Below, in pieces: positions 33,618-42,495 of a DNA stretch of 64,000 nucleotides. Source of the stretch: Ornithinimicrobium faecis (lineage in GTDB: Bacteria > Actinomycetota > Actinomycetes > Actinomycetales > Dermatophilaceae). The stretch spans positions 3,348,001-3,412,000 of the forward strand of contig NZ_CP099489.1 in assembly GCF_023923225.1 (NCBI RefSeq). Reading direction: 5' to 3'. The first letter of the stretch is position 1; every line of letters begins with the position of its first letter. The position numbers were made by a program, and so were the translations under genes. The notes beneath the pieces were generated by a model. The model searched no databases and was not told the DNA's origin. It was given only the letters and a program-made list of their open reading frames with translations.

Positions 33618-33701
33618 GTCCCCTGTGTCTTCTCACTCGTCCCCTGTGTCTTCTCACTCGTCCCCTGTGTCTTCTCACTCGTCCCCTGTGTCTTCTCACT
33701 C
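33618..33701. repeat. Four perfect 21-bp tandem repeats between convergent genes
   Basis: Units 33618-33638, 33639-33659, 33660-33680 and 33681-33701 all begin GTCCCCTGTGTCTTC and are identical. They lie between the aminotransferase and the ABC ATPase gene; the ATPase stop codon sits in the last unit, so each extra unit merely repeats the stop. A possible slippage-prone or terminator region. Confidence 0.9.
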
Positions 33702-35465
33702 GTCCTCTGCTTCCTCGAGCGTGACGACGCCCTCCTCCGGGCGGGCGATCTCACCCTCGATGCTGGCACCGGGGATGGACCTGAGCAGTTCCTTGGTGTA
33801 ACCGACCTGCGGGTTCTGGAAGATCTGGTCGGTCGTGCCCTGCTCCACGATCCGCCCGTTCTCCATCACCGCGACCTGGTCGGCGATCTGGCGCACGACA
33901 GCCAGGTCATGGGTGATGAACAGATAGGTCAGACCCATCTGCGACTGGAGGTCATTGAGCAGCCCGAGGATCTGCGCCTGCACCAGGACATCGAGGGCGG
34001 AGACCGCCTCATCACAGACGACCAGGGCCGGCTCCAGCGCCAGGGCCCGTGCGATCGCCACCCGTTGCCGCTGCCCACCGGACAGCTCGTTGGGATAGCG
34101 ACGCATCGTCGAGGTCGGCAACGACACCATGTCGAGCAGCTCGGACACCCGCTGGGCCCGGCTGGCCGAGTTCCCGATGCCGTGCACCCGCAGCGGTTCC
34201 TCGATGATCCGATAGACGGAATAGACCGGGTCCAGGGATCCGTAGGGATTCTGGAAGATCGGCTGGACCTTGCGCCGGAAGTCGAACAGAGCCCGGCCGG
34301 TGAGCGTGCCCAGATCGGTCCCCTCAAACCGCACGTGGCCCGACGTGGGCGCGAGCAGGTTCAACGCGATGTTCGCCACCGTCGACTTGCCGGAGCCGGA
34401 CTCTCCGACCAGCGCCATCGTGGTCCCACGGGGGATGCTGAAGGACACGTCGTCCACTGCCGTGATCTCCTTGCCCAGCCCGGGCCGGGCGCCGCGCAGA
34501 TGGAAGGTCTTGGTCAGTCCCTCAACCACGACGATGTTTTTGCCCCCGCCGGTCTCCTCCTCTTCCGCGGTGAGCAGGTCGTTGGAGCCCTCGCCCCGCT
34601 GCCGTGCCCGCTGGATGCGGGCCGAGGCCAGGGACGGGGCCGAGGCGACCAGCCGTTGACTGTAGGGGTGTTGCGGGTCGGCAAGGATCTGGCGTGCCGG
34701 GCCGGACTCGACGACCCGACCGCGGTGCATCACCACGAGGTGCTCTGCGCGCTCGGCCGCCAGACCGAGGTCGTGCGTGATGAACAGCAGCGCGACGTGC
34801 CGCTCTCGAGCCAGCGTGCCCAGATGGTCCAGGATGCGGCGCTGCACGGTGACGTCCAGGGCGGATGTTGGTTCGTCGGCGATCAGCAGCCGCGGGTCCC
34901 CGGCCAGCCCGATGCCGATCAGGGCCCGCTGGCGCATCCCGCCGGAGAACTCGTGCGGGAACTGGTGGGCCCTGCGCTCGGCGTCGGGCAGGCCCGCACT
35001 CTCCAACACCTCGGCGACCCGCCGCTTGGCGGCCTTGCCCTGAGCCACCCCGTTGGCCGCCAGCGCCTCCCTGACCTGAAAGCCGATCCGCCAGACCGGG
35101 TTGAGGTTGCTCATCGGATCCTGCGGCACCAGCCCGATCTGCCGGCCCCGCACGTGCTCCATCGCGCGCCGGCCCGCAGTCGTCAGCTCCTGCCCGGCAA
35201 ACCGGATCGAGCCGCCGGTGACCCGTCCGGTGCCCGGGAGCAGGTCGATGACGGCGTGGGCCGTCGTGGACTTGCCAGAGCCGGACTCCCCGACGATGGC
35301 CACGGACTGACCGGGATAGACGGTGAGGTTGACGCCGCGAACCGCTGGCACGACGCCGGTGCTGGATCGGAAGGAGACCTCCAGGTCAGACACCTCGAGC
35401 AGCGGCGTGTTGTGGTCCGGCTCCGGGCGGAACTCCTCGGTCGCCAGGACGGTCAGGTCAGTCAT
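33696..35465 (-). CDS. Fused Opp/Dpp-type ABC ATPases (DppD-DppF)
   Basis: 589 residues with two complete ATPase domains. Domain 1 (residues about 22-275): GESGSGKST, FSGGMRQRALIGIGLAGDPR, LLIADEPTSALDVT. Domain 2 (about 315-555): GESGSGKST, LSGGQRQRVAIARALALEP, VVCDEAVSALDV. Both carry the C-terminal oligopeptide-type tail (HPYSQRLVASAP and VGYTKELLRSIPG). It powers an oligopeptide or nickel-type importer with the permeases 35462-37349. Its stop lies inside the tandem repeat. Confidence 0.94.
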   Translation of the reverse strand: MTDLTVLATEEFRPEPDHNTPLLEVSDLEVSFRSSTGVVPAVRGVNLTVYPGQSVAIVGESGSGKSTTAHAVIDLLPGTGRVTGGSIRFAGQELTTAGRRAMEHVRGRQIGLVPQDPMSNLNPVWRIGFQVREALAANGVAQGKAAKRRVAEVLESAGLPDAERRAHQFPHEFSGGMRQRALIGIGLAGDPRLLIADEPTSALDVTVQRRILDHLGTLARERHVALLFITHDLGLAAERAEHLVVMHRGRVVESGPARQILADPQHPYSQRLVASAPSLASARIQRARQRGEGSNDLLTAEEEETGGGKNIVVVEGLTKTFHLRGARPGLGKEITAVDDVSFSIPRGTTMALVGESGSGKSTVANIALNLLAPTSGHVRFEGTDLGTLTGRALFDFRRKVQPIFQNPYGSLDPVYSVYRIIEEPLRVHGIGNSASRAQRVSELLDMVSLPTSTMRRYPNELSGGQRQRVAIARALALEPALVVCDEAVSALDVLVQAQILGLLNDLQSQMGLTYLFITHDLAVVRQIADQVAVMENGRIVEQGTTDQIFQNPQVGYTKELLRSIPGASIEGEIARPEEGVVTLEEAEDE

Positions 35466-36430
35466 CTGCGCACCTTCGGGTCGAGGGCATCCCGCACGGC
35501 GTCACCCATCAGGATGAAGGCGAGGACGGTCAGGGCCAGTGCTCCCGCGGGATAGAAGAGCACGGCCGGGTCGGCTCGCAGCGACTGCTGGGCCTTGGCG
35601 ATGTCGCCTCCCCAGGAGGTCACGCTCGGGGGGAGCCCGATCCCGAGGAAGCTCAGCGTTGCCTCGGTGACGATGAAGATGCCCAGGGCGACCGTGGCAT
35701 AGACGATGATCGGGGCCGCTGCGTTGGGCAGCACGTGCCGCCACAGTGTCGCCAGCCGTCCCATCCCGAGGGAGTGCGCTGCGGTGACGAACTCGCTGTT
35801 CTTCACGCTCATCACTGCTCCACGCGAGATCCGCGCGATCTGCGGCCAACCGAAGGCTGCCAGCACGGTCACCACCGTCCAGGTCGAGCGGGAGCCGCTG
35901 AACACCTGCATCACCACGATTGCTGCCAGCACCAGCGGGACGGCGAAGAAGATGTCGGTGATCCGGGCCAGGATCGTGTCCAGCCACCCGGCGAAATATC
36001 CGGCAAAGGACCCGATCAGGGTGCCGATGACCAGGGCCGCCAGCGTGGCCAGCACTCCCACCATGACGGAGGCGCGAGTCCCGTGGATCGTGCGGGCATA
36101 GATGTCGCAGCCCTGGCGGTCAAAGCCGAACGGGTGCCCAGAGCGCGGCTCGCCCAGGCTGTTGCCGAGCTCGCAGAAGCGTGGGTCCTGCGAGGTGAAG
36201 AGTCCGGGAAAGGCGGCAACCGCACACACCAGCAGGATGAGCACGGCAGCCACCCAGAACGTGGGTCGTCGGCGCAGGGCCCGCCAGCGCTCGCCCCAGA
36301 CGCTCGATGGGGCACCGCTGTCGTCGACGGCGTCGACGGCTCCCAGCCCGGTCTCATCGACGTCGGCGACGAAGTGCTCCTGGCCGGGTCGGGCTCCGGT
36401 GCCCCCTCCAGTGGTTGGGCGTTCAGGCAT
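35462..36430 (-). CDS. Opp/Dpp-type ABC permease, DppC-like
   Basis: 322 residues from the ATG at 36430, which overlaps the upstream permease gene by 8 bp; a start at 36457 would only add a poorly conserved leader. An acidic cytosolic N-terminus of about 45 residues precedes the six-helix BPD_transp_1 domain; the EAA loop is GAVMSVKNSEFVTAAHSLGMG and the end MGDAVRDALDPKVR is characteristic of DppC. It overlaps the ATPase gene by 4 bp. Confidence 0.92.
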   Translation of the reverse strand: MPERPTTGGGTGARPGQEHFVADVDETGLGAVDAVDDSGAPSSVWGERWRALRRRPTFWVAAVLILLVCAVAAFPGLFTSQDPRFCELGNSLGEPRSGHPFGFDRQGCDIYARTIHGTRASVMVGVLATLAALVIGTLIGSFAGYFAGWLDTILARITDIFFAVPLVLAAIVVMQVFSGSRSTWTVVTVLAAFGWPQIARISRGAVMSVKNSEFVTAAHSLGMGRLATLWRHVLPNAAAPIIVYATVALGIFIVTEATLSFLGIGLPPSVTSWGGDIAKAQQSLRADPAVLFYPAGALALTVLAFILMGDAVRDALDPKVRR

Positions 36431-37349
36431 AACGGATCCTCGGGTCGAGCCAGGCATAGAGCAGGTCCACCAGCAGGTTGGCCAGGATGTAGACCAGCAC
36501 CAGCACCGTGGTCAGCGACACCACGGTGGCCGACTCCCCCTGGCCGATCGCTCGGAACAGGGTGCCTCCCACGCCATTGATGTTGAAGATGCCCTCGGTG
36601 ACGATCGCGCCGCCCATCAGCATGCCCAGATCAGCGCCCAGGAAGGTGACGACGGGGATCATCGAGTTGCGCAGGATGTGCACGTTGATCACCCGGCCCC
36701 TAGAGAGGCCCTTGGCGTAGGCGGTCCGCACATGGTCAGCGGACTTGTTCTCCGCGACCGAGGTGCGGGTGAGCCGCAGCACGTAGGCCAGGGACACAGC
36801 TCCCAGCACGACCGCAGGCATGAGCAGGCTGCGGAACGTCGGATCTCGTCCAGCGGTCGTGGGCAACAGCTCCCACTCGACACCGACGAAGAACTGCAGC
36901 ACGAAACCGATCACAAAGGTGGGCACCGCGATCACCAGCAGGCTCAGCACGAGCACCGTGCCGTCGAAGATTCCGCCGGTGCGCAGTCCGGCGATCAGGC
37001 CGGCCGCGATGCCGAAGACCGCCTCGAAGACCAGCGCCATGATCGCCAGACGGATCGTGACGGGGAACGCCTCCCTCATCACGTCCACCACGTCCCGGCC
37101 GGAGAAGGTGATTCCGAAATCGAGGGTGAGGATGCCCTTGAGATACAGCAGGTATTGCACCAGGAAGGGCTCATCTAAGTTGTAGCGCTCGCGGATCTGT
37201 TCCTCCACCGCCTCGGGCAGGCCCCGATCGCCGCCGAGGGCGGCGATCGGGTCTCCGGGCAGCGCGAAGACGAGGAAGTAGATCAGGAACGTCGCGCCGA
37301 GAAAGACCGGCACCATCTGCAGCAACCTGCGTGCGGTGTACCAGAGCAT
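36423..37349 (-). CDS. Opp/Dpp-type ABC permease, DppB-like
   Basis: 308 residues. The N-terminus YTARRLLQMVPVFLGATFLIYFLVFALPGDP is a hallmark of DppB proteins. A long first extracytoplasmic region is followed by five helices; EAA-loop RTSVAENKSADHVRTAYAKGLSRGRVI; the C-terminal helix ends with YAWLDPRIRYA. Forms the membrane pore with the DppC-like protein. Starts 9 bp after the substrate-binding lipoprotein stop on the same strand. Confidence 0.93.
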   Translation of the reverse strand: MLWYTARRLLQMVPVFLGATFLIYFLVFALPGDPIAALGGDRGLPEAVEEQIRERYNLDEPFLVQYLLYLKGILTLDFGITFSGRDVVDVMREAFPVTIRLAIMALVFEAVFGIAAGLIAGLRTGGIFDGTVLVLSLLVIAVPTFVIGFVLQFFVGVEWELLPTTAGRDPTFRSLLMPAVVLGAVSLAYVLRLTRTSVAENKSADHVRTAYAKGLSRGRVINVHILRNSMIPVVTFLGADLGMLMGGAIVTEGIFNINGVGGTLFRAIGQGESATVVSLTTVLVLVYILANLLVDLLYAWLDPRIRYA

Positions 37350-37358
37350 CGGTGCAGC

Positions 37359-39002
37359 TCACTCCTGCTTGGTCACCGCGTAGTAGACCGGCACGCTGTT
37401 CCAGCCGAACTCCACGTTCTCAACCGTCTCCGCGGAGCCGCCGACCACGTTCTGATACCAGAGCGGAATGGCGGGCAGGTCCTGCATGAGGATCTCCTGG
37501 GCCCCGATGTAGGACGCGGTGGCGTCGTCCACCGACTCGGCCGTCGCGGCCTCCGCCAGGCGGTTGTCGAACTCCTCGTTGGAGTAGTCACCGTCGTTGG
37601 AGCCGGCCCCGGTGCCGTAGAGCGGGCCCAGGAAGTTGCCCATCAGGGGATAGTCCGCCTGCCAGCCGGTGCGGAAGGCTCCGTCCATGTCCTTGCCACC
37701 GACTGCCGTGCGCAGCTCACCGAGTGAGGGGTAGGCCTCGCCCTCGGCCTCGATGCCGAGGTTGTTGCGCAGTTGGTTGACCACGGCGTCCACCCAGGGC
37801 TGGTGGGGGTCGTCACTGTTGTAGTAGAGGGTGAAAGTGCCCTCCCAGGGTGCGATCTCATCGGCCTGGGCCCACAGGTCCGCAGCGAGCTCCGGGTCGT
37901 ACTGCAGCACCTCGTTGCCAGGGACCTGGTCGGTCCAGCCGTCCACGACCGGGGAGGTGAAGTCGGCCGCCGGGGTGCGGGTACCCTGGTAGAGCGTCTC
38001 GGTGATCTCCGCGCGGTCGATCGCATGCGAGATCGCCTGGCGGCGCAGCGTCCCCTCCTCGCCCTCGAAGTGGTCGAGGTATTCCGGGATCGTGAACGAC
38101 TGGAAGAGCGCGGCGGGCTGATTCACCGCTCGGTCACCCAACTCCTCCTCGAAGGCACCGAAGGCGGAGTCCGGGATCTCGTCGATGATGTCCAGCTCAC
38201 CGGCCAGCAGGTCGTTGTAGGCCGAGTCCTTGTTGTCGTAGAAGAGCAGGGACACGCCGCCGTTCTGTGCGACGCGCTCCCCCTGATACTCGTCGTTGGG
38301 GACCAGATCGATCCCGACATTGTGCTCCCAGGCACCCTCCCCCTCGAGCTGGTAGGGGCCGTTGCCGATCGGATGTTCCCCAAACGCCTCGGGGTCCTCA
38401 AAAGCCGCCTCGGGCAACGGGAAGAACGCCGAATAGCCCAGGCGCGCCGGGAAGTCGGCCTCCGGCTGCTTGAGCGTGACCGTGAAGGTCTGCTCGTCAA
38501 CGACCTCCAGACCGGTCAACTCCGAGTCCTCGTCGTAGGAGAACCCCTCGATCGGCTCGAAGAAGTAGCTGGACAGGTGAGCGTTGCTCAGCAGCGCGCC
38601 CTGGTTCCAGGCGTCGACGAAACTCGACGAGGTGACCGGGGAGCCGTCGCTGAAGGTCCACCCGTCCTCCAGGGTCACGGTGAAGGTCTGGTTGTCCTCG
38701 GTCTCGATCGACTCCGCGACCTCGTTGTGCGCCGAGCCGTCCGGCGCGTAGTAGACCAGCCCGGCGAAGACCATGTCCAGGATCCTGCCGCCGCCGACCT
38801 CGTTGGTGTTGGTCGGGATCAGCGGGCCCTGTGGCTCGCTGCTGTTGGCCGTGACGATGCCCGTGCTGCCGCCAGCCGCCTCGCCGCCCCCAGCGCCTGC
38901 GGTGTCGTCGGTGCCGTCGTCACCACCCCCACTGCACGCAGTGAGCGTCAGTGCTGCCGCAGCCACCAGGGCCGACGCAGCACGGAAATTTCCCAAACCC
39001 AT
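37359..39002 (-). CDS. Extracellular solute-binding lipoprotein (SBP_bac_5)
   Basis: 547 residues. Lipobox LTAC at about residues 20-23 after a hydrophobic signal peptide; a Gly/Asp-rich linker follows. The mature part has the peptide-binding protein family marks (VTLEDGWTFSDGSPVTSSSFVDAWN, EEGTLRRQAISHAIDRAEI, ATPADF-like loop, LPAIPLWYQNVVG). It captures peptides or a related solute. RBS GGAGGAATCC lies ideally before the ATG. First gene of the four-gene transporter operon and convergent to the amine genes. Confidence 0.94.
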   Translation of the reverse strand: MGLGNFRAASALVAAAALTLTACSGGGDDGTDDTAGAGGGEAAGGSTGIVTANSSEPQGPLIPTNTNEVGGGRILDMVFAGLVYYAPDGSAHNEVAESIETEDNQTFTVTLEDGWTFSDGSPVTSSSFVDAWNQGALLSNAHLSSYFFEPIEGFSYDEDSELTGLEVVDEQTFTVTLKQPEADFPARLGYSAFFPLPEAAFEDPEAFGEHPIGNGPYQLEGEGAWEHNVGIDLVPNDEYQGERVAQNGGVSLLFYDNKDSAYNDLLAGELDIIDEIPDSAFGAFEEELGDRAVNQPAALFQSFTIPEYLDHFEGEEGTLRRQAISHAIDRAEITETLYQGTRTPAADFTSPVVDGWTDQVPGNEVLQYDPELAADLWAQADEIAPWEGTFTLYYNSDDPHQPWVDAVVNQLRNNLGIEAEGEAYPSLGELRTAVGGKDMDGAFRTGWQADYPLMGNFLGPLYGTGAGSNDGDYSNEEFDNRLAEAATAESVDDATASYIGAQEILMQDLPAIPLWYQNVVGGSAETVENVEFGWNSVPVYYAVTKQE

Positions 39003-39093
39003 GGATTCCTCCTTGAACCGTCATTCCAGAAGGACCCACCCAACCCGTCACCCCTTTCCTCGCTCTTTCATCCGGAGGTGCAGCGTGCACGCC

Positions 39094-39792
39094 TCAGCCC
39101 CAGGTCTCGATCCCGCTCCTGGACAACGTCAGGCCGTGCTCGCCGCCGATCTCCTGGCAGGTGACACCGTCTCTGGCGCTGGTGCACTCGTGGGTTGCGG
39201 TCCGCAGCGTCTGCCCATAGGCCAGCACCGCCGCGGGGGTCCCGTCCCACAGCTCTGCCGTCGGGCCATCGCCCACCCAGCTGCCGCCATACTCCACGTC
39301 CGCGGCGATCATGATCGGCTCGAACGAGCAGTTCCAGAAGACCTCTCCCTCGGACAGGAGGATCGTCGAGCCCTGGTCCACGGGCTCCTCGCAGAGCGTC
39401 TCCTGCCACCGGGGCGCCACATTGTCGGGGGGAGGCAGCTCGAGGGGAGCGTCGGTCTCCTGGATGTCGCACCCAACGTAGGCCCCGTCCTCGTCCTCCG
39501 CCAGGAAGCACGCGATGTTGGTGCTCGGTGAGAGGAAGGCCGCCCCCGGCTCGACGTCGATCACCTCTCCCTCGCCAGCGTCCTCCGGCGGTGTCTCGGT
39601 GGCACTCTCCTGTCCCGTCGGCTCAGCATCCGTCGGCTCAGCAGCTGTCGGTTCCTCGGCAGTCGGCTCGGGCGCCCCCGCGGTCGTTTCCGCCGCTGGA
39701 TCGTCCACCTCCTCGACCTCTGGCGCAGCGCCGGTGCACCCCGCCAGCAGCACCGCAGCAAGACAAATGATCCGAAATCCGCCCCGTGTCAT
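39094..39792 (-). CDS. Secreted lipoprotein, DUF6636-like
   Basis: 232 residues. Lipobox LAGC around residues 16-19, then a long acidic PT/EPT-rich linker (about 20-75) and a small Cys-rich domain. FLSPSTNIACFLAEDEDGAYVGCDI resembles the DUF6636 pattern; four more cysteines (TLCEEP, WNCSF, HECTS, VTCQE) suggest three disulfides. Unknown role at the cell surface. It follows the solute-binding gene head-to-tail upstream with about 90 bp between; probably its own unit. Confidence 0.75.
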   Translation of the reverse strand: MTRGGFRIICLAAVLLAGCTGAAPEVEEVDDPAAETTAGAPEPTAEEPTAAEPTDAEPTGQESATETPPEDAGEGEVIDVEPGAAFLSPSTNIACFLAEDEDGAYVGCDIQETDAPLELPPPDNVAPRWQETLCEEPVDQGSTILLSEGEVFWNCSFEPIMIAADVEYGGSWVGDGPTAELWDGTPAAVLAYGQTLRTATHECTSARDGVTCQEIGGEHGLTLSRSGIETWG

Positions 39793-39969
39793 CCCACGAA
39801 ACTACCTAGCCCGGCAGTTCTCGGCCACCCATAGCAGGCGACCGTGGGCATCGGTGCTGTCGCCCTGGTCCGTGGCGCCCGACCGCCACGGTGACCACAC
39901 GGCATACGTCGCCGGGCAGTGCACTGCCGTATGCCGAACGGCTCGGTCTCCCGTCTGCTGACCGAGCTC

Positions 39970-40000
39970 TTGACTCCACTTGTCCATAGATGTCTATACT
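39970..40000 (+). promoter_or_regulatory. Nucleoside-operon promoter with palindromic operator
   Basis: TTGACT (39970-39975) and TATACT (39995-40000) form a promoter with a 19-bp spacer (or TCTATA with 17). The exact palindrome ATAGA-TG-TCTAT (39986-39997) covers the spacer and -10 box, the expected place for the GntR/UTRA repressor encoded last in the operon. Confidence 0.65.
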
Positions 40001-40034
40001 CAACGGAGCGAGAGTCTCAACGAAGAGGACGACG

Positions 40035-41012
40035 ATGCAGAAGCACCAGATCATCATTGACAACGACACGGCGCAAGATGATTGCGTCACGATCCTGCTC
40101 GGTCTGACCGATCCCACCGCCAACGTTCGGGCCATCACGACGGTCGCCGGGAACGTGCCCTTCGACCGGCAGGTGGCCAACGCGCAGATCACCCTGTCCG
40201 TGGCCGGCAAGTTGGGCGAGGTGCCCCTCCACCTGGGGTGCCGGCAACCCATGCTGCGCCCGTGGGTGTCCGCCGAGGACGTCCACGGGGACGGCTCGGG
40301 CGGGTTGCAGATCGACCTCGACCCGGGCGCTATCTCCGAGGAGCACGCGGTCGACGCGCTCATCCGGCTGACCGCGGAGCAGCCCGGTGAGATCAGCATC
40401 GTCGCCATCGGTCCGCTGACCAACATCGCGACCGCGGTCGTCAAGGACCGGGCCTTCGTGAAGAACGTGAAGAGCCTGTTCATCATGGGCGGCTCAAACA
40501 ACGGTCGCGGCAACACCACGCCTGCGGCCGAGTTCAACTTCTATGTGGACCCCCACGCCGCGCAGATCGTGATGGACGCCGGCTTTGAGGACCTGCACAT
40601 CGTGACCTGGGACCCGATCACGATCCGCGACGCGACCTACTCACGTGCGCAGTACGACCGACTGACCTCGATCGACACCCCGATTGCCAAGCTGTTCAAG
40701 AAGGTGTGTGACGCCACGCTGGACTTCAACGAGTCAGTGGGCATCGACGGGTCGACCCACCCTGACTCCATCACCCTCGCGGCGCTGCTCCACCCGGAGC
40801 TGATCCTTGAGGAGGGGCGCTATCGCGTCGATGTCGAGACCCAGTCCGAACTGACCATGGGCTATTCCGCGATGGCCTGGGAGAAGTTCGGCCTGCAGGC
40901 CAACGCCCACGTCGCCGAGCGGTTGGACGGCGCGGCCTTCTACGCCCTCCTCGAGCAGATGCTGCACACGCCCTCCGTCCCCAGCCGCCCCGTCCACGGC
41001 CTCGAAGCCTGA
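40035..41012 (+). CDS. Inosine/uridine-preferring nucleoside hydrolase
   Basis: 325 residues. The N-terminal Ca2+-binding motif IIIDNDTAQDDCVTILLGL (a D-x-D-x-x-x-D-D-type cluster) and AIGPLTNIATAV, FIMGGSNNGRGN and the EFNFYVDPHAAQIV segment define the family. It cleaves nucleosides to base and sugar. The ATG at 40035 has GAGGA nearby; an earlier ATG at 39990 sits in the operator and is rejected. First gene of the nucleoside operon, 28 bp before the transporter. Confidence 0.94.
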   Translation: MQKHQIIIDNDTAQDDCVTILLGLTDPTANVRAITTVAGNVPFDRQVANAQITLSVAGKLGEVPLHLGCRQPMLRPWVSAEDVHGDGSGGLQIDLDPGAISEEHAVDALIRLTAEQPGEISIVAIGPLTNIATAVVKDRAFVKNVKSLFIMGGSNNGRGNTTPAAEFNFYVDPHAAQIVMDAGFEDLHIVTWDPITIRDATYSRAQYDRLTSIDTPIAKLFKKVCDATLDFNESVGIDGSTHPDSITLAALLHPELILEEGRYRVDVETQSELTMGYSAMAWEKFGLQANAHVAERLDGAAFYALLEQMLHTPSVPSRPVHGLEA

Positions 41013-41040
41013 CGCGCCACCTCAGACAGGAAACATCACC

Positions 41041-42396
41041 ATGACATTCTTCTGGGGCCTGGCAGGCGTCTTCCTGCTGCTGGCCATCGCTCTCCTGTTT
41101 TCCGTTGATCGCCGCAAGATCCGCCTCCGCACGGTGGGGGTTGCCCTGCTGGTCCAGGTCATCTTCGGTGCGCTCGTCCTGTATTGGCCGCTCGGTCAAC
41201 GTGCCCTGACAGCAGCCAGCGATGCCGTGCAGATGGTGATCGACTCCGCCAACGCCGGCATCGAGTTCGTCTTCGGCCCGCTGCTGGAGTCCGGCTTCAC
41301 CTTCGCGATCCAGGTGCTGCCCGTCATCATCTTCGTCGCGTCCCTGACCTCGGTGCTGTTCTATCTGGGGATCCTGCAGTGGGTCGTCAAGATCGTGGGC
41401 GGGGCATTCGCCAAACTGTTTGGCACCACCACCGCGGAGTCAATGAACACCGCGGCCAACATCTTCCTGGGTCACACCGAGGCCCCGCTGCTGATCAAGC
41501 CCTATCTCAAGCGGCTCACCCAGTCCGAGCTGTTTGCCGTGATGACCGGTGGCATGGCGACGGTCGCCGGGTCGGTCCTCGTCGGCTACGCCCTCATGGG
41601 GGTGCCACTGGAGTTCCTGATCGCAGCGGCCTTCATGGCGGCGCCCGGTGCGCTGGTGATGGCCAAGATCGTGATGCCGGCCGGGGCCGAGCTCGCGGAG
41701 AGCCGTGGCGAGGGACGCCTCACCCGCTTCATCGCACGCCACCGGACTCGCGAGACCGTCCCGGCCACCGCCGGCGGAGACGCCGGCGGATCGGTGGCGA
41801 CGACCTCCGGCGGCACCCAGGCAACTGCCTCCGGCGACAGCGTGGCAACGGACGAGGCCGACGAGGAAGAGGCCCGCCCCGTGAACGTCGTGGACGCCGC
41901 GGCTCGTGGTGCCGGCGAGGGCCTGCAGCTGGTGCTGAACATCGCCGCCATGCTCATCGCGTTCATCGGTCTGATCGCCCTGGTCAACGTCCTGCTCGGC
42001 GCTGTTGGCGGCTGGTTCGGCTATGGCGACCTGAGGATGCAGTCCATCCTGGGCTGGCTCCTTGCACCCGTGATGTTTGTCCTGGGCGTCCCCTGGGCCG
42101 AGGCAGCCGCATCGGGAAGTTTCGTCGGCCAGAAGATCGTGCTCAACGAGTTTGTGGCCTTCTCGGAGTTCGGTCCGGTCGCGGAGACGTTCTCCGTCAA
42201 GACGCAGGCCATCGTGACCTTTGCCCTGACCGGCTTCGCCAACTTCGCTGCCATCGCCATGCAGATCGGAGCCCTGGGGAGCCTGGCCCCCAACCAGCGC
42301 ACCCGCATCGCCCAACTGGGCATGCGCGCGGTGCTGGCCGGCACCCTGGCCAACCTGATGAGCGCCACGATCGCCGGCGTCATGGTGACCATCTGA
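41041..42396 (+). CDS. CNT-family nucleoside transporter, NupC-like
   Basis: 451 residues, about nine membrane segments. Family motifs: MNTAANIFLGHTEAPLLIKPYL (nucleoside-binding region), VLNEFVAFSEF and LTGFANFAAIAMQIGALGSLAP. A hydrophilic, Ala/Gly/Thr/Asp-rich loop of about 60 residues (222-283) is inserted in the middle, longer than in NupC. Couples nucleoside uptake to proton or sodium flow. RBS aGGAaaca lies 8 nt upstream of the ATG. Confidence 0.93.
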   Translation: MTFFWGLAGVFLLLAIALLFSVDRRKIRLRTVGVALLVQVIFGALVLYWPLGQRALTAASDAVQMVIDSANAGIEFVFGPLLESGFTFAIQVLPVIIFVASLTSVLFYLGILQWVVKIVGGAFAKLFGTTTAESMNTAANIFLGHTEAPLLIKPYLKRLTQSELFAVMTGGMATVAGSVLVGYALMGVPLEFLIAAAFMAAPGALVMAKIVMPAGAELAESRGEGRLTRFIARHRTRETVPATAGGDAGGSVATTSGGTQATASGDSVATDEADEEEARPVNVVDAAARGAGEGLQLVLNIAAMLIAFIGLIALVNVLLGAVGGWFGYGDLRMQSILGWLLAPVMFVLGVPWAEAAASGSFVGQKIVLNEFVAFSEFGPVAETFSVKTQAIVTFALTGFANFAAIAMQIGALGSLAPNQRTRIAQLGMRAVLAGTLANLMSATIAGVMVTI

Positions 42397-42495
42397 GGCA
42401 CTGGGCCCACCCCGGCCCGGTGACCACTCGGCATACCGAATGCCGCCCACCACGTCCGCCCACACCACGTCTGCCCACGGAGAGGAACGAAGAGG

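Noticed and set aside
33618..33701. Possible CRISPR-like array
   Set aside because: The units are directly adjacent without spacers, and no cas genes are present.
33389..33769. Minus-strand frame with TQGTSEK repeats
   Set aside because: Only the 21-bp tandem array read in another frame, overlapping two confirmed genes.
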